The translations under genes and the position numbers were made by a program. Positions 16,201 to 28,741 of a stretch of 64,000 bases of DNA are shown here, in pieces (within the stretch, counting starts at the first letter, position 1; each line of letters starts with the position of its first letter). Origin of the DNA: Tribonema minus (taxonomy: Eukaryota; Sar; Xanthophyceae; Tribonematales; Tribonemataceae); contig JAFCMP010000041.1 of the NCBI GenBank assembly GCA_017506865.1, positions 62,001 through 126,000 on the forward strand, given 5' to 3'. Under the pieces are notes generated by a model. It was not told where the DNA came from. It searched no databases and was given only the letters and a program-made list of their open reading frames with translations.

Positions 16201-19200
16201 ACGAATCTGCAGCAGAGCCCCGTGCCACAGCGTCATCTTCCACAACTTCAACATGTGACTTAACACACTACTTTAACAGGCGACTCACCGCCTGCCGCGT
16301 CTCCGGCGGCACCGGGCGCCCGGACCCGAGCTCAGGCGGCTCCTCTTCGTCTATGTCAGAGAGGGCTGCGTCGTCAGCGCCCCCCAGCATCTCAGCGAAG
16401 AAGCCGTCTTTCATGCTGTGCGCCTCCATGGAGAGACCCTTGCCCGACAGGTGGCCGGGGCGCTGCTGGCGCGCGTGCGAGATGAGCGAGAGGCGCTGGC
16501 GGTCGGGCTTGACCAGGCGCTCGTTGACGGCGGGGTAGTACTGTGGGGCAGGGTTAGGGTTAGGGTTAAGAGTAGGGTTAGGGTTTAGGGTTAGAATTAG
16601 GATTTTGCGAGATGAGTGACAGGCGCTCGCGGTCGGGCTTGACCAGGCGCTCGTTAACTGCGGGGTAGTACTGCGGGGTAGGGTTAGGGTTAGGGGTAGG
16701 GTTTACGGTTAGAATAAGGATTTGTTTTTGCGACATGAGCGACAGGCGCTCGCGGTCGGGCTTGACGAGGCGCTCGTTGACGGCGGGGTAGTACTAAGGG
16801 GCAGGGTCACAAATAGGGTTAGGGTTAGCGTTCTGGGTTGGGGTTAGCGTTAGGGTAAGGGGATCAAGGGGCAGCGCTCAGCAAGGCAGGGGGGGAGGGG
16901 GGGGGGATGAGCTGATGTCGACGAGCGGAGATGTGTGGGACAGGGGAGAAGTTGAAGGTATGGTAACAAGAAATTGAGGTTTGAGGTGATGCTGCAGAGC
17001 AGCGCTTTGCAGGGGAAGGGGGGGCGGAAGGGGGGGGGGGGGGTGAGCTGTAACAGTTGTTGATGAGCGGGGTCTGCCAAGGAACAGCGGTGTTTCTCAT
17101 GCTTCTGTTCTTGCAGCAGGCGAGGTATTTTACATGGGGGAATATGGCCGCTCGCTTGCGCTCATGGCTGCGACATCCGCTACAGCAAGGGTACACAGGG
17201 TCACAGCAGACGGGCCAAGCGCTGCATCTACAAGGGCAAAAGTGTATTGCATACTTCCTGTCAGCAAGTTTAATGCGACGTTCTGGAGATGCTAAATTTA
17301 GGCCTAAGGATTATGCTGATGGTGTGTACTGTTGTAACCAATGTGAAAGACAAGAGTGCAAGCTAAATGATGATATACTTGTTACGAAAATTGGCCATGA
17401 TCTCACGAAGATATCGCTTGTCAAAGTTGAAATATCTTGATTTCTCGGCAGCAGCAGCGCGGCATTTTTGCAAACCCCCTTTTTTGCGGGCACTTCCGCA
17501 ATGGCTAGAAGAGCAGCAGGCGACGACGCAGACGAAGCTGCTGCATAGGAAGGGTGCGCTGGCGCTTATGGTAGCAGCTGGCATTAGCCTGAGCGTCGAT
17601 GCTGCCACAGCGGCTCTTCAGAGCAGTCGTGCTCTGGAACTGCTCAGGCATCAGGCAGCACAGCAGCAGACACTGCTGTGAACGCAGCACTGCTGGTGCT
17701 TATAAGAGCTGAATGCCATGTCAGATGCAATCGCGGCGCCTGTAGGCTAGCTGGCATCAGCGATTGCGCCATCAGTCGTGCTTCATGTTCTGAATGTAGG
17801 AGCACAATGTTTTTGCAGGTGCCTGTGGTGCCGACACAAAACAGGTCGTTGGTGCTGACACAATGCCCGGAGGCCTGCAGTGGGCTGTCTTGCACCCGGC
17901 AACTGCTCACACACGAGCACAGCCTGATACGGTGCTGTTTGCAGCTCACATCACAGGAAAACACGTATGTAGGACACAATACTGTTGAAGTTGGTGAAGG
18001 TAGTTTATAGTAGAGTTGGAGTTTGGCACATGGCGTGGGTACTATTTGGGGGATGCTCTTTCATCTTGCTTAACGGTGTTTGCATGTTTGAGCGCATCCT
18101 GATGGCAAAGTCACGCGCTGAAAGTTCGGTTCGCAATAAACTTGCTCGGAGGAAGTAGACACATACGTGCGCTCACCTTCACTGTAGAGAAGAGGTGCGC
18201 GCGCGCCGGCGCCGCCAGCCCCGGAAAGTTATCGGCGGTGTCCATGGACAGTTCCTGGGCGCTATACGTGCCGCCCCTGCGCACCGGCAGAAAGCGCTGC
18301 GCATTGACGGGCAGCTGCGCCAGATCAAGGCCAAACAGCGGCTCCACCAGCCACATGGACTTGACCTGCGGCACGTAGCAGTCGATGCCCGGGACGCTGC
18401 GGAGAAGGGAGAAAATGAGGTTGAAGTTAGAGTTGAAGTTAGGAGGGCAGCTCCTAATCCGAGTGTTGCACCATGGCCCAACTTGTGGTCGTCGAGAGGC
18501 TTTTCCACCAGATTTATCACGTTGGCTCCGATAAGGGGATCAGGCCTTGAAGAGTGTGTAGTTCTTGCGAACGTGTCTGGGAGAGGCATCAAGCGTGCGC
18601 AGCACACCTTGTTTGGCAGCGACCAGCAAGACTAGGAACGCAGCTGTAGAAAAGTACTAGCTGGTAGGCAAGCAGAGGACACAACAATCTGGGCCAGCGA
18701 CATCGCACAGGAGACTTGAGTGTGTCGTCATGGCTGACCTTATGTCGTGTACTGGGTACACAAAGAGCACAGAACATAAAACAGTAACTGCAACTGCCAT
18801 AGAGTCTGCTGCCGCACGCAGAAGCTGCCCCCAGAGTTCAGCTCATGCACCTCTCTGGCGTCTAGAACAAACGATATGAAGCAAGCATAGCTACTCTGAT
18901 GCTCGCTTCTGTCCTACTTCAACATCAGGATTCAACTCTGCTGAAGTACGTGAGGCTCGTCAAACTTGCATGTGCTTCCTCACTCTCCCTTCGCAACACA
19001 TTTGTGCACTGACTGCGCACACCGGCTTGGCCGCGCTCACTCCATGGGGGCGTTTTGACAAAAGAAGCATCACGATGCCGCTCCCGTGCTATGCGAATGC
19101 TGAGCGTGCCAGCACACTCCATTGCTCTCAATGCAATCAGACTGCCCTGACCCTCCAATGACCTCTATCGCCATGCATCACCTGCCACAAGAGCGCAAAC

Positions 19201-22200
19201 GCGCTGGAGGCAACCACTGTATCTTGACACATCTCTTGACGCGCGTTTCAAGGAAAGTTCTCCACAGGCGCACTGTACTGCCGACTTCACCTTCACCTAC
19301 GCACTCCTGTCGCATGAAGGACAAAAACCACCAGCCGTTTGTTCACTCACTCTCTGAAAGACACCATTCGCGCGTTGCCCCGGCCGCTGTGGTCGTGCCT
19401 GATCTTCATGCCGCAGAGACCAATGCGCAGTGTGTAGTAGCGCAGGTAGAAGAAGAGGGACAGCAACGTTCCAGACAGGAACAGGCACAGCCCAAACCAG
19501 CTGTAGATGGTCACCATGAGTGCCTGGGAGGGCCAGCGGAACGGTGTGGCACGGGTTGGGGCGCGGCATGGATAAATGGACGCTGCGCGTATTCATGAAC
19601 GTCGCATCAATTCATGGACGCAAGAGAGCCGCCGCCACGCGCGCATTCAGAGGTAGCATCTGTTGATCCAGCATTTCCAAGATTCCATGAACTTGTACAA
19701 GATGTATGCATGAGTTGTGTGCAAATTCATCATTTCAAGCCACGTCTAGGCCCCCGGGTAAGTTGCGCACCGTCCTGATGAGGCAACAGCCAGATCAGAG
19801 ACAGCCGTAAGCCCAACACAATCTACGAGCTGTACAAAGAAACGCGCGCTCTGCTTGCGCAACTTCAACCCAGTACTCACCTGGTCGGACGTCCAGCCTA
19901 TTTGCTCCGCGTGGCAGAAGATGAAGCCGCAAGTCGCCTCAGAGGACTTGCCAGCTTCGTTGATGGTGAATGGCCAGTTGGCCCAGAAAACGCGCGTGAT
20001 CATGACGTGCGCCCAGATCGACAGGAACATGTACAGGCGGCTGTGCGCGGCCAGCGAGCCGTCGAGCGCTGTGGCGGCAGCAGCAGCGGCAGCAGCGGCG
20101 GCGGCGGCGGCAGCAGCAGTAGCGGCGGCGGCGGCAGCGACAGCAGCGCAGCAGCAGCGGCGGATCCTTAAATGTTGAAATGAGGCCTGGAGATATCAAT
20201 GAACCGACACATGTCTCTTGGTATTCTCAATCGTTGAGGAGGAGTACACTTGACCAGCAGCAGCGGCAGAGGCAGCAGCAGCTGCAGCGGCAGCAGCGGA
20301 GCAAGCAGCAGCAGCATGGCTCAGCGAGGGCCTGCGCAAGGCTGCTTCACGCACTGCAGGGTGCGGTGCGCAGCCTTGCGGTTCCAGAGCCTAGCGCAGC
20401 TGCCACGCTAAGATGCGATGGATGATTTCTACACAGCACTGGACATGATTCAAGCAGAATGCATCGCAACCCCTCGCGCTGACAGGATTGTGCTGAAATC
20501 ACGGCATGGCACGTGCGCAAAGCTCTGTTGCCCACACCCTAGCCCCTATCTTCACAATACAGACCATGACTCCCGTGCAAAGCACTACCTACATACCTGG
20601 GGGTCGCCGCCACAGGCGGAAGAGGCAGTACTTGTCCACCCAGTACGAGATGGTCAATGATATGACCACAACGATGAGGCCTGTGGGCAGAACCGCGCTG
20701 TAGAAGATTCCGAGGAACATGGTCTTGAGCATGTCCGTGTAGCGCTCCGCCAGATTCCACTGCGAGGGCGGCACGCGTGAGAACGTGGCACGTCACTGGT
20801 GAAGTACGGCACATGCTTGAAGGTGCAGCATGACTGCCTATGGCGCTACGTGAGGTTCCGCTGCAAGAGGCCCCCAGCGCATGGAAACTTCATGGGGCAC
20901 GCATGCGGTAGTACCTCTGTGTGACAGGGCAGAGGACTGCCAAGGATCCCTAGCACGAAAGACGCAAAGAGGCCCAGAGCCTGCTCGATGTGCAAGGCCT
21001 GGCGCCCTGAATATATACTCATACTTCAAGTGTAGGCATGACTTGAAGTGTATGGTGAGCGTCACCAACGCCACGCGCTCGCCCATTGACTCCGTACGCG
21101 CTCAGCTATGCGCTTTGCCTTGTTCTTCTTGACTCCTCGTGCCCTACCCCAACACCAGGCTTCGTCTGAACTGCCTCAAGCCCTGGCCCTAACCCTACTT
21201 CACGCACCTCTGCGCCCAGGAAGTAGCGGTTCATGGAGGCCTGCGTCATCATGCGCGGCGCGATGACAACCCTCAGGAAGAGGTCGTAAGGGTTGAGCAC
21301 GCGCAGCACGGGCGCCACGAATGCGTCCACCAGCAGAATGTTCATCACCTGCAGCGCACAGACACGCACCGGCGTGCGAGCGCGCGAGTGCGGTTAGGCG
21401 GCTGGTTGAGATGCCATATTCGGCGGCAAAATGGTGGCATACACAGTGGCAGAGACTCAGACAGTGCCGGCGAGTGATGGTGGGAAGCCACGAGTGACGG
21501 TTGCAAGCCACGGACCAGCAATGAGTTGTGGCGGAAAGGCGTGCGAGTGCAGGCGTGAACTGTTGACAGCAGCGTGTAACTGCCTGGTCCCATCGGTTAC
21601 AAATCTGCGTCCGCCGATCAACAATCAATAGGACCAGACTGTGGTGAAGCGCAGTTGAAGTAATCTGTGGTGACCAACACGTGAGAGGTTGAATGCGGCA
21701 AGAAGCGGATCATGGGTGTCTATGTTACATGACTGTATGAGCTGCGTGTGCGGTGTTGACAACTTCTCAACAACGATGTACTTTGGTGATACGAGCTAGG
21801 ATACATCTAGAAGTCAACATCTAGAAGTCAACTCATCGCGCTCATGAGTCCATGTGTTGTCAACACGCCTTGCGGTGCTCATGCTGTTGTGCCACTGCAC
21901 TGCTCCGTCGTGGTATCATGCACAAAAAAAAAACTTTTGAAGCATCGGTAAATAAATGACTCCTGCTGTGGAGCATGCAGCCACAGTACAACACGAATTG
22001 AAGGCACAATTTGTAGCGTTCTCAGTGTGTCACAGTACAATTACATACAAGTTGAAGACACAATTCTGTGGCGTTTTCGGCGTATCATCACGCTGCCTCA
22101 GTGCTCAGCAGCGCCCACCTGGTCCAGCGTCGTAATCGCCAGCGTCTCGTCAAACGGCGACGCGATGAAGAGCAGTATGGCGGAGTTGATGGACCGCGCA

Positions 22201-25200
22201 ATGACCAGCTTGACCATCATGCTGCCCTGTAGTGCACCCGCGCTTGAGTGCACCTCCACGCACCACGTCATTAACTGCAGTGGGATGGAAGGGGGGGGGG
22301 GGGGGGGAACAGGGGGGTTACACTGTACTCGTGTGCACTGCGACGCACCACATTCAGGTTAGGTTTAGGGTTGGGGTTAGATTTAGGGTTAGGTTAGGCT
22401 TAGGTTAAAGTAATCAGGTGCAGTGGCATTGAAGACGCGGGAGGCAGGGAGATCGCTCTGTGCTCCACACGACTCAGCACGCCCTGTGCAACATTTCGTC
22501 AATGCATGCGCTTAACCATCGCGCTACAACGCTTGCTGACATGCGCCACTATGGTATCGCGGGGGGGGAGTGAGATTGGGAGAAAGGGGGGATGCGCGAG
22601 GTGGCTAACCCTAACCCTAGGACGCCCGCAGCAGCTTCCACATGAGAGCACAGAGACGAACTTGCACGGCATTCATAGATACCCCTGCACCTACACACAT
22701 GCAGACCCATCTCTCGCCAATAGTGAGGCGTGCGTACACACTACAGCGACGTTGCACTCCACTTCAACTGTCGGCGCAGTCGACTGCGACATCTACGAAA
22801 GCCCGGCAATGGGCGCGGAGCAGGGGCAGCCCATACTCGATTCCTGACGGGGAAGCGATGCAGCACAAAAACAGGCTTTACGAAGGGTCTGGAACACCCA
22901 GCGTCAGCGAGGATCACTCGTTAATGACGCAGGCCAACAGTCGGCACACAAGTGCAGCAGGGTCTAACTGGTCTGCCTGACTGGCAGTCTCAGAAGCCCA
23001 TGGGACGTCACCACCAAGCAGAGCACGCATGGGCGCCTCGGGTGAGCCAGCAGCACATGTACATGACTGCATGTCACTGACTCTATTTGCGAGCAAGCAA
23101 GGCCAAAACGTTCGCGACACAGACTCCATCTGCTTGCGGTGCGAGAGCGCACCTTCATCAGGACTGGCAGCAGCGCGTTGACTACGGAGATGAAGATGGC
23201 GGTTGCCACGTTCTTGCGTCCGTAGATGGTGTTGATGACCGCAAACGACGCCGCCAGTATGCCCGCAGAGATGCTCAGCGATATCGCCATGCGCACCGCC
23301 TTGTACGTGATGGGGTAGTGCAGGTTGCTCCTGCAGTGGCGCATACGGAGAGACACAGCGCGTATTAGCTTGAGAGAGGTCAAGGTTTCAGCTACGACAC
23401 AGCGCGTATCAGTTTGAGAGAGGTCAAGGTTTCAGCTACAATGCCTTGATGGTGTGGCACTGAATATCATGCTGCTGATCAAAGGGGGGGGGGAGGGGGG
23501 TGCGCCGAGACTTGCAACAAGGTGAAGAAGGAGAGTCACCAATTTGAGGTGCAGTATGGGTGCGCAGCTGTTCCACTAGGCAAGTGCGCACAGCACACCA
23601 TGCAGGGTATGACATTGTGACAGAGCAGTGCCTCTCACCATGCCACCTCAGACGGCTCTTCTGCCTCCCTCACGTGCACCTTCTTGCCGCCAATGACCGT
23701 GTCATCTGTGGAGGCGCGCCACCCGTTCAGGGCGCCGGCCGGCGTCACCTGACGCACAACGGTATTGCAACAGTTATGTACACCCCGGTGAGTGGGGGAG
23801 TGTGCTGCATATACGGTGTGCATTTTTAGGCACCTGATGCTGTTGCGCCAGCCACCGAACCGCGCTCTGGAGAGCACTGCGGCGCGCGTGTAGTTTAGTG
23901 CGGGGTTGTGCCGAGCGCGCAGAAGCCAGCAAAATGAATCACCGACATCATTACCAAACCAAACAGCACGTCATGAGTACAGCGTGCCACCGCGCATGAC
24001 CAGCATGGCGCGCACGCCTATGGAGCCGAACCACACGACACACAAGGTACAAGGGCTAATAGTATTCAGTTGACTGCTGAAGTACATACTCCCGAGGGGG
24101 AAGGGGGGGGGGGGGGCAGGCTGCATAGTCATGCGCTCGTTGCAAAGAGACGGATGGCTTTGACAATTCAAGACCGGTGTCATCAAGGCAAAATGGTGCC
24201 AAAAGCCCGACGCAGACCGCACAGCTGCAGGATCATGGCTTTTGATGATGGCCTCTTTCTGGCAACGAGCCCACCCCGCGCAGCGCAGCGCCTCCGCAGC
24301 GCAGCGCCGCCAATGCTGCGCCTTCATCAGCGCACAAGGTACACGTGAACGATGCGAACATTGAGCTGGTGAGGCTCGGTGCAGCAGCAGCGCTGAAAAC
24401 ACTTCAACTACGTCGCAGCACTCATGACATTACTAACAACAGCACACATCGTGCCGTGATTTTGTTCATATTTGAGCGCGCGCAGAGACTGACCAGCACA
24501 CGTGAGCCGCGCGATAGTTCAAAGTTGAAGTGCGTCGCAGTGACTCACCCCAGCCAGGCAGCGCCGCTGGTACTGCTCCTTGTCATAGGTGATGTACACA
24601 CGCACGGGAACATATGGTCGCTGAGCCATGCCCTTGAGCTCAGAGCGCGTCTTGGTCAGCTTCGCCTCCAGGCTCTCCCGTGTCTCGTACAGGCTGCGGC
24701 GCAACCAGCGCACAAGGAACAGACGGCAGGTGGTGTGGGTGTGTGTGTGTGGGTGTGTGGGTTGACTTGTTTGGCGGCAAAGGGGGGGGGGGGGGGGCGA
24801 TTGAAGCGTTGACCTAGGTACTACGTGCAGTACTGAAGAAATCAGTGAGCAGTAGCTCACGCTGGTTCAGTAGAGGATCTCCACACAATGTGGCGACTTG
24901 CTGAGGTGTTGTGAGGTTTGGCAGCAGACATAATGCCGCCCCTTTGTGGTCGAATCTGTCATGTCAACCTTGCTTGCCTCCCTGCAGCAGCTGCTGCATC
25001 CACCATCACTGACGCTCGGAAAGATCATGGCAGCTCGCTGTTGAAAATGTGCCAACGCAAGCCAGAAGCCATCGCCTGACTCTGTTGGCGATGCCGCTTT
25101 TCGCAGCCCATTGTTCGCTTACCCACAGACCGTGTGCATCACGCACGCCGCTGCCGCCACCGCCGCCGCTCCATGAATAGTTTGTGTGGCCCAGAACCTC

Positions 25201-28200
25201 AACTTCAACATGCAGTCAAGGAGGAGTGTGACATCAACTTCAACATGCAGCAGCGGGGGGACAGGAGCGTCCACCAGCACCAACGCTCTCTCACCCGACT
25301 TTCTGCAGCTGGCGCTGCCACCACTTGAGGTCTTTCTGGCCCTTGTCTAGCACGCCCGTTTCACGCGCGACGACTCTGCTGCTCATGTCCGAAGCCCTCA
25401 GGCGCTGCTCCAGCACGTGCTTCCGCGTCACTTTCTGCGGCAGCAGCGCGGGATGGGGTCAGGCGTCACAACATGTTGAAGTTCGCTTGATGTGATGTGG
25501 CAGTTTGACTTGCAAGAAACGCTCCAAGGAATGTGCCTCAAGAACCGCTCTGAGGACTGTGAGCCAACCAAGACTGAGCTGGCAACCCTAGTTTGTGGAG
25601 AGCCACAAAGTTCAGCTTGCAATGACTGCCGTAAAAATAAAAAATAAAATGCGCGTGGCCGTGGTGCACTAGACAGAACAGCTTTCCATCCAAGCACGTG
25701 AGGCACGCAGCACTATCGCGTCATTGCTGTGGCGCACCACAATACATTTGCACATAAGCATTCCACCTGCCGTGCTGGGGTTTCTAACCCATCACACGGG
25801 CCTGGGCTGCACTTGAGTCTCAAGCTCAAACCCTAGCCCTATCTCCCCCCCCCCCCCGCCGCCGCACAGCCAGAAAAAAGGTGGTGTCGTGTGCATGCGG
25901 GGGACTACATGGGATTTTTATATTGCATAGCAAGATACACCAGATTATTCCATTTCCAAATCAATACCAAGTGAAGCACGGAGGGCATTCGTGAAGGCCC
26001 ACGGCACATTGACATGCACATTCGTGCTTGTGGGAAGCAAAGCTCCGTGACGATCACTCTGACATCACCAAATGATGTGAAGAACATCGAAAAAGCGCGC
26101 CAAGCATTTCACTTTTGATGCGAACATCATATTCCAGTCCGCGAATTCAAACACTCTAGAGCGATTTATTTTACGACAAGCATTCAGCACGGACCTCCAT
26201 TAGCGCGCCATTGTCGAGGCACACAGTGATGAAGACAATGTCGCCGTACTTCTTGAATTGCTCATAGTAGACGTCCGGGTCGATGACGTGTGGCGGCGGG
26301 TGCTCTATACAAACCGTATAGTCTGCAAGCGGCGGAGGTGAGCAGGGCGCGCAGCGCGTCAGCGATCACGCTCGCAATCAACTGCAGCGAGCAACAAGGC
26401 GTTCGCTAGATAATTGCGACCACACGACACAGTGCCCCAGAGTGTCCCGACAAGCCATTGCCTTGTCCTAGGCGTATGTGCGTATCATTTTGCTCATACC
26501 AGGCGCCCATCTGATGCGCCTGTGCATGCGCCATTTCATAGATAGCAGAGTGCCCCAGAGTGCCCTGACAAGCCGTTGGTCATGTCGTAAGCGTACATGT
26601 ATGTATGTATTGTTGAGCTTATACCAGGCGTCCGTCTGCTATGCCCGTGCCATGCGCCACACCTCAAGTTCTGGAAGTGATATGAGGTTGCTCCAAACAA
26701 ACCCCTAAACCCCGTCACCCTCTGCGTACTGCCCGCTACGCCTCATCAGTGGTGTTGGTGGCCACGTAGGTGTTGCAATTTTGTTTGTGACACCCATACA
26801 TACCCCCAAGACTGGTACCCCTGGTGACGAATCTGGTGCACTTCATGAATACTGCATGCAGAACCCCCCATTGACCTCACGTGTGCCTACTCAGTGAGCT
26901 GTGGCAAAGTCTATGCTGAACCTCGTCAATGCCCTCTACCGTCACGTGCGATGCCCTCTGGCCGCAATCAAGCACACACACCACCAACCACCAACCCGCT
27001 ATTGCGCCCCTCCCTCCGCTGTAACACAGCAAGTGTACCCACTGAACCCCCTTGTACCCCCTCTGAACTCCCCCCTGTACTCACTCACCCTGCGGGGTCT
27101 GCTGAGCCTCATCGATGGCCTCCGCGGCCTTGTCCTGCATCTTCTTGGCAACTCCCAGGCACGCCACCAGCAGCAGCACCACCGCAAAATCCGGCGCCGC
27201 ATTGTACTTCATCGACAGGCTGGCCTGATCAGCACCAACCGAGGTGCCGCGCAGCAGGAAGTCTGGGTGCGGCTCGTTGTCCTCGTTGACAAAGGTGACG
27301 TTCCACCATATGGTCGGCGAGTAGATGAGCTGGCGCGCGCATATCGAGGGGAGTGACGGAGGCAGCAGCGGCGGCGGCAGCAGCGGCGGCGGCAGCAGCG
27401 GCGGCGGCGGCAGCACGATGCAACACGAAGCACGAAATACATGAGAGATGCTCAAAATTGAATGCAACTCTGCGCCTCCTGGGCTGAACCAGCATATGAG
27501 TGGGTTGCGTCATGACGGCAGCTGTCTCGGCGCGTCCTGCTGCCATATATGCATGGGTCCTTGCCCTATGTCGCTGCCATGTACTTGTGCCGCATTCATG
27601 CCAACCGTATCCAGGCACACAACAGCGCATATTATCACTGCACTATCACGCACGGCGCAAACGGCAACGTCACAGAGCCTGAAAAGCTGGCGACGCGGCA
27701 AGCACGGCCCGCGTGGCAACGCTCAACCAGAGCCGTATCTGCCAACCACGCCATCTGCGTCCTCCTTCCCTCCCCATGTGTTGACTTCAAGTACAGGGTA
27801 AGCTCTGGCAGTCACTTGACGGATCACCAAGTAGCCCTTGCCACCGCTTGGACTCGCGGTGCGGAGAAAACCGCAGGCTGCTTCGCCGCCGCCTAAATAG
27901 ACAACGCCCCGCCAACGCCCGCTTAACGCATGACATCACTGGGTAGCACCGCTGCAAGTAGCCCCCCTACCCTTCCTGACATCTGGGGGTCACCTGTGAT
28001 TGCAATGGCGGCCGCCAGTGTACATACACCATTACATAGCGTCCTTGCGCCTAAGCGGTTCACAGCGCAGCGCAGCGCGCGCGCCACTCACCACGCACGC
28101 CGCGAGAATGAGCGCTACCAGCAGCAGCTGCTTGAAGTACAGCGACAGGCCCACGCCAAACTCGTCCAGCACCATCACGCCGTCCCGCCACGGGTGGTAC

Positions 28201-28741
28201 AGCTGCGCCGGCTGCGCGCGCAGGGGAGGGGAGGGGGGGGGGGTTGGTGATAACGCATTTCCTGTGAAGTGCTTGAGCCTGCGCTGCTCGCAACAGCAAG
28301 TTCTGCAGTGCTCTGATCTGCTGTGATTTAGCCGCTGCGCCGCTGGCCACGGCGCGGCGCACAGAGGCCAAGCGCGCAACAGAGGAGTGCGAGGGGCGGT
28401 GCGCGTGCGCGCGGTCATGTGCTGCTGCGACGGCAGCCGCGCTGAAACGCGTGCGTGATCGGACTGGTTGATTTGTGTGCGCTAGCCCCACGAATGAGCT
28501 GCAGGCTACTGCAGCGCTTGCACACATCTGGTCAACAGCCATGGCACCGCAGGCCTGAGCATTGACCTCAAAATGTTGATGCATTGCGGTGAGGCTGGCA
28601 ACCGGGACAGAGTTGCAGAGGGGCTTCCATCATCTTTAGTGGGGCTTGGCACGAACAGCAATGATAACCATAGTGGTCCCTTCCACTCACCCGGCCATCC
28701 GCGGCAGTCTCCCCTGGCCGCGCCAGTCTGTAGCCCGTCTT
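13293..28741 (-). CDS. OSCA/CSC1/TMEM63-type mechanosensitive channel with C-terminal WW domains (5' end missing)
   Basis: Exons on the minus strand: 28741-28691, 28211-28092, 27329-27089, 26322-26195, 25434-25295, 24693-24549, 23748-23639, 23330-23153, 22274-22119, 21348-21208, 20759-20597, 20068-19881, 19523-19351, 18396-18177, 16540-16289, 15798-15670, 15074-14964, 14351-14124, and tentatively 13385-13293 with a TAG stop (958 plus 31 codons, phases agree). Family marks in order: LDEFGVGLSLYFKQLLL (first visible membrane segment); the cytosolic domain YTVCIEHPPPHVIDPDVYYE with two long helices; VREAEEPSEVAW then SNLHYP; and a pore region with NPYDLFLRVVIAPR, YFLGAEWNLAERYTDMLKT and ISYWVDKYCLFR. 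The family forms osmo- or stretch-gated cation channels in the plasma membrane or endomembranes. After the last membrane segment comes an acidic tail and a WW domain split over two exons (LPDGWSRRNAANGRVFY then ANDVHCYTQWDMP), then a degenerate second WW. No start codon exon is proven. Confidence 0.9.
14124..15074 (-). other. WW-domain tail exons of the channel
   Basis: Exon 15074-14964 ends in LPDGWSRRNAANGRVFY with donor GTGAGT. Exon 14351-14124 opens ANDVHCYTQWDMP after a C-rich acceptor. Joined in phase 0, they make a WW domain with both tryptophans, the central aromatic pair and the final proline. The second exon continues through an Ala/Ser/Gln linker to VHYDAMVDAAGRVYYENHV, which resembles the first half of another WW domain but lacks its first Trp. 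A following exon at 13385-13293 would supply ATRFMMPP, with Phe in place of the second Trp. WW domains bind proline-rich or phospho-Ser-Pro peptides. Their presence on this channel family is not something I know from animals or plants. Confidence 0.75.
14766..14993 (-). repeat. Repeated fragments of the WW exon 3' end in the following intron
   Basis: The true exon edge (14964 upward) has a 45-bp tandem neighbour at about 14904-14948 carrying GTAGAACACTCTACCATTGG, plus a third, weaker copy at 14771-14810 that keeps the CTGCGTTGCGGCGCGAC part. In the closest copy the donor reads GCGAGT instead of GTGAGT. The copies lie downstream of the real donor in the sense of transcription. Confidence 0.8.
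15537..15632. repeat. Degenerate telomere-like repeat in a channel intron
   Basis: A run of CCCT(A/C)A-like units on the plus strand (ACCCTCACCCTTCTC, CAACCCTAATC, CAACCCTAACCC). It is interstitial, since single-copy genes lie on both sides. Confidence 0.6.
16477..16860 (-). repeat. Triplicated exon 5' end plus acceptor, separated by TTAGGG arrays
   Basis: Three units of about 125 bp begin at 16477, 16607 and about 16730. Each contains the start of the channel exon (YYPAVNERLVKPDR when read on the minus strand), an acceptor AG directly before it, and a (TTAGGG)n-type array (CCCTAA on the transcribed strand) serving as the pyrimidine tract. The unit nearest 16540 belongs to the full-length exon 16540-16289. 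The other two lie upstream in the intron and lose the reading frame after roughly 20 codons. Both spare acceptors keep their AG, so they could act as alternative or decoy 3' splice sites. Confidence 0.88.
20069..20160 (-). repeat. GCC/TGC trinucleotide tract before a channel acceptor
   Basis: The CAG/CGG triplet array lies immediately upstream, on the minus strand, of the acceptor for exon 20068-19881. A similar array at 27361-27415 lies about 30 bp from the acceptor of exon 27329-27089. In both cases the transcribed strand is rich in TGC/GCC triplets. Confidence 0.6.
22291..22410. repeat. Poly-G tract and interstitial telomere-like repeat
   Basis: A run of 17 G (22291-22307) is a C tract on the transcribed minus strand, ending 16 bp before the acceptor at 22275. 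It is followed by TTTAGGGTTGGGGTTAG-type units at about 22356-22410. A further short CTAACCCTAACCC stretch lies at 22604-22620. Confidence 0.7.
23352..23439. repeat. 44-bp tandem duplication in a channel intron
   Basis: Two adjacent copies (23352-23395 and 23396-23439) start GACACAGCGCGTAT and differ at about two positions. They sit about 20 bp upstream, in the sense of transcription, of the exon 23330-23153. Confidence 0.9.
26431..26664. repeat. About 118-bp tandem duplication in a channel intron
   Basis: Two diverged copies begin AGTGCCCCAGAGTG at 26431 and 26549. They share CATACCAGGCG(C/T)CC(A/G)TCTG and CATGCGCCA further along. The second copy has a short ATGTATGT expansion. No coding content is seen. 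Confidence 0.8.

Noticed and set aside
16477-16860. Array of three direct repeats taken for a CRISPR-like or satellite array
   Set aside because: The units are copies of an exon edge with its acceptor plus telomere-like filler, within a eukaryotic intron.
16547-16860. TTAGGG repeats as evidence of a chromosome end
   Set aside because: Single-copy genes continue on both sides; the arrays are short, degenerate and intronic.
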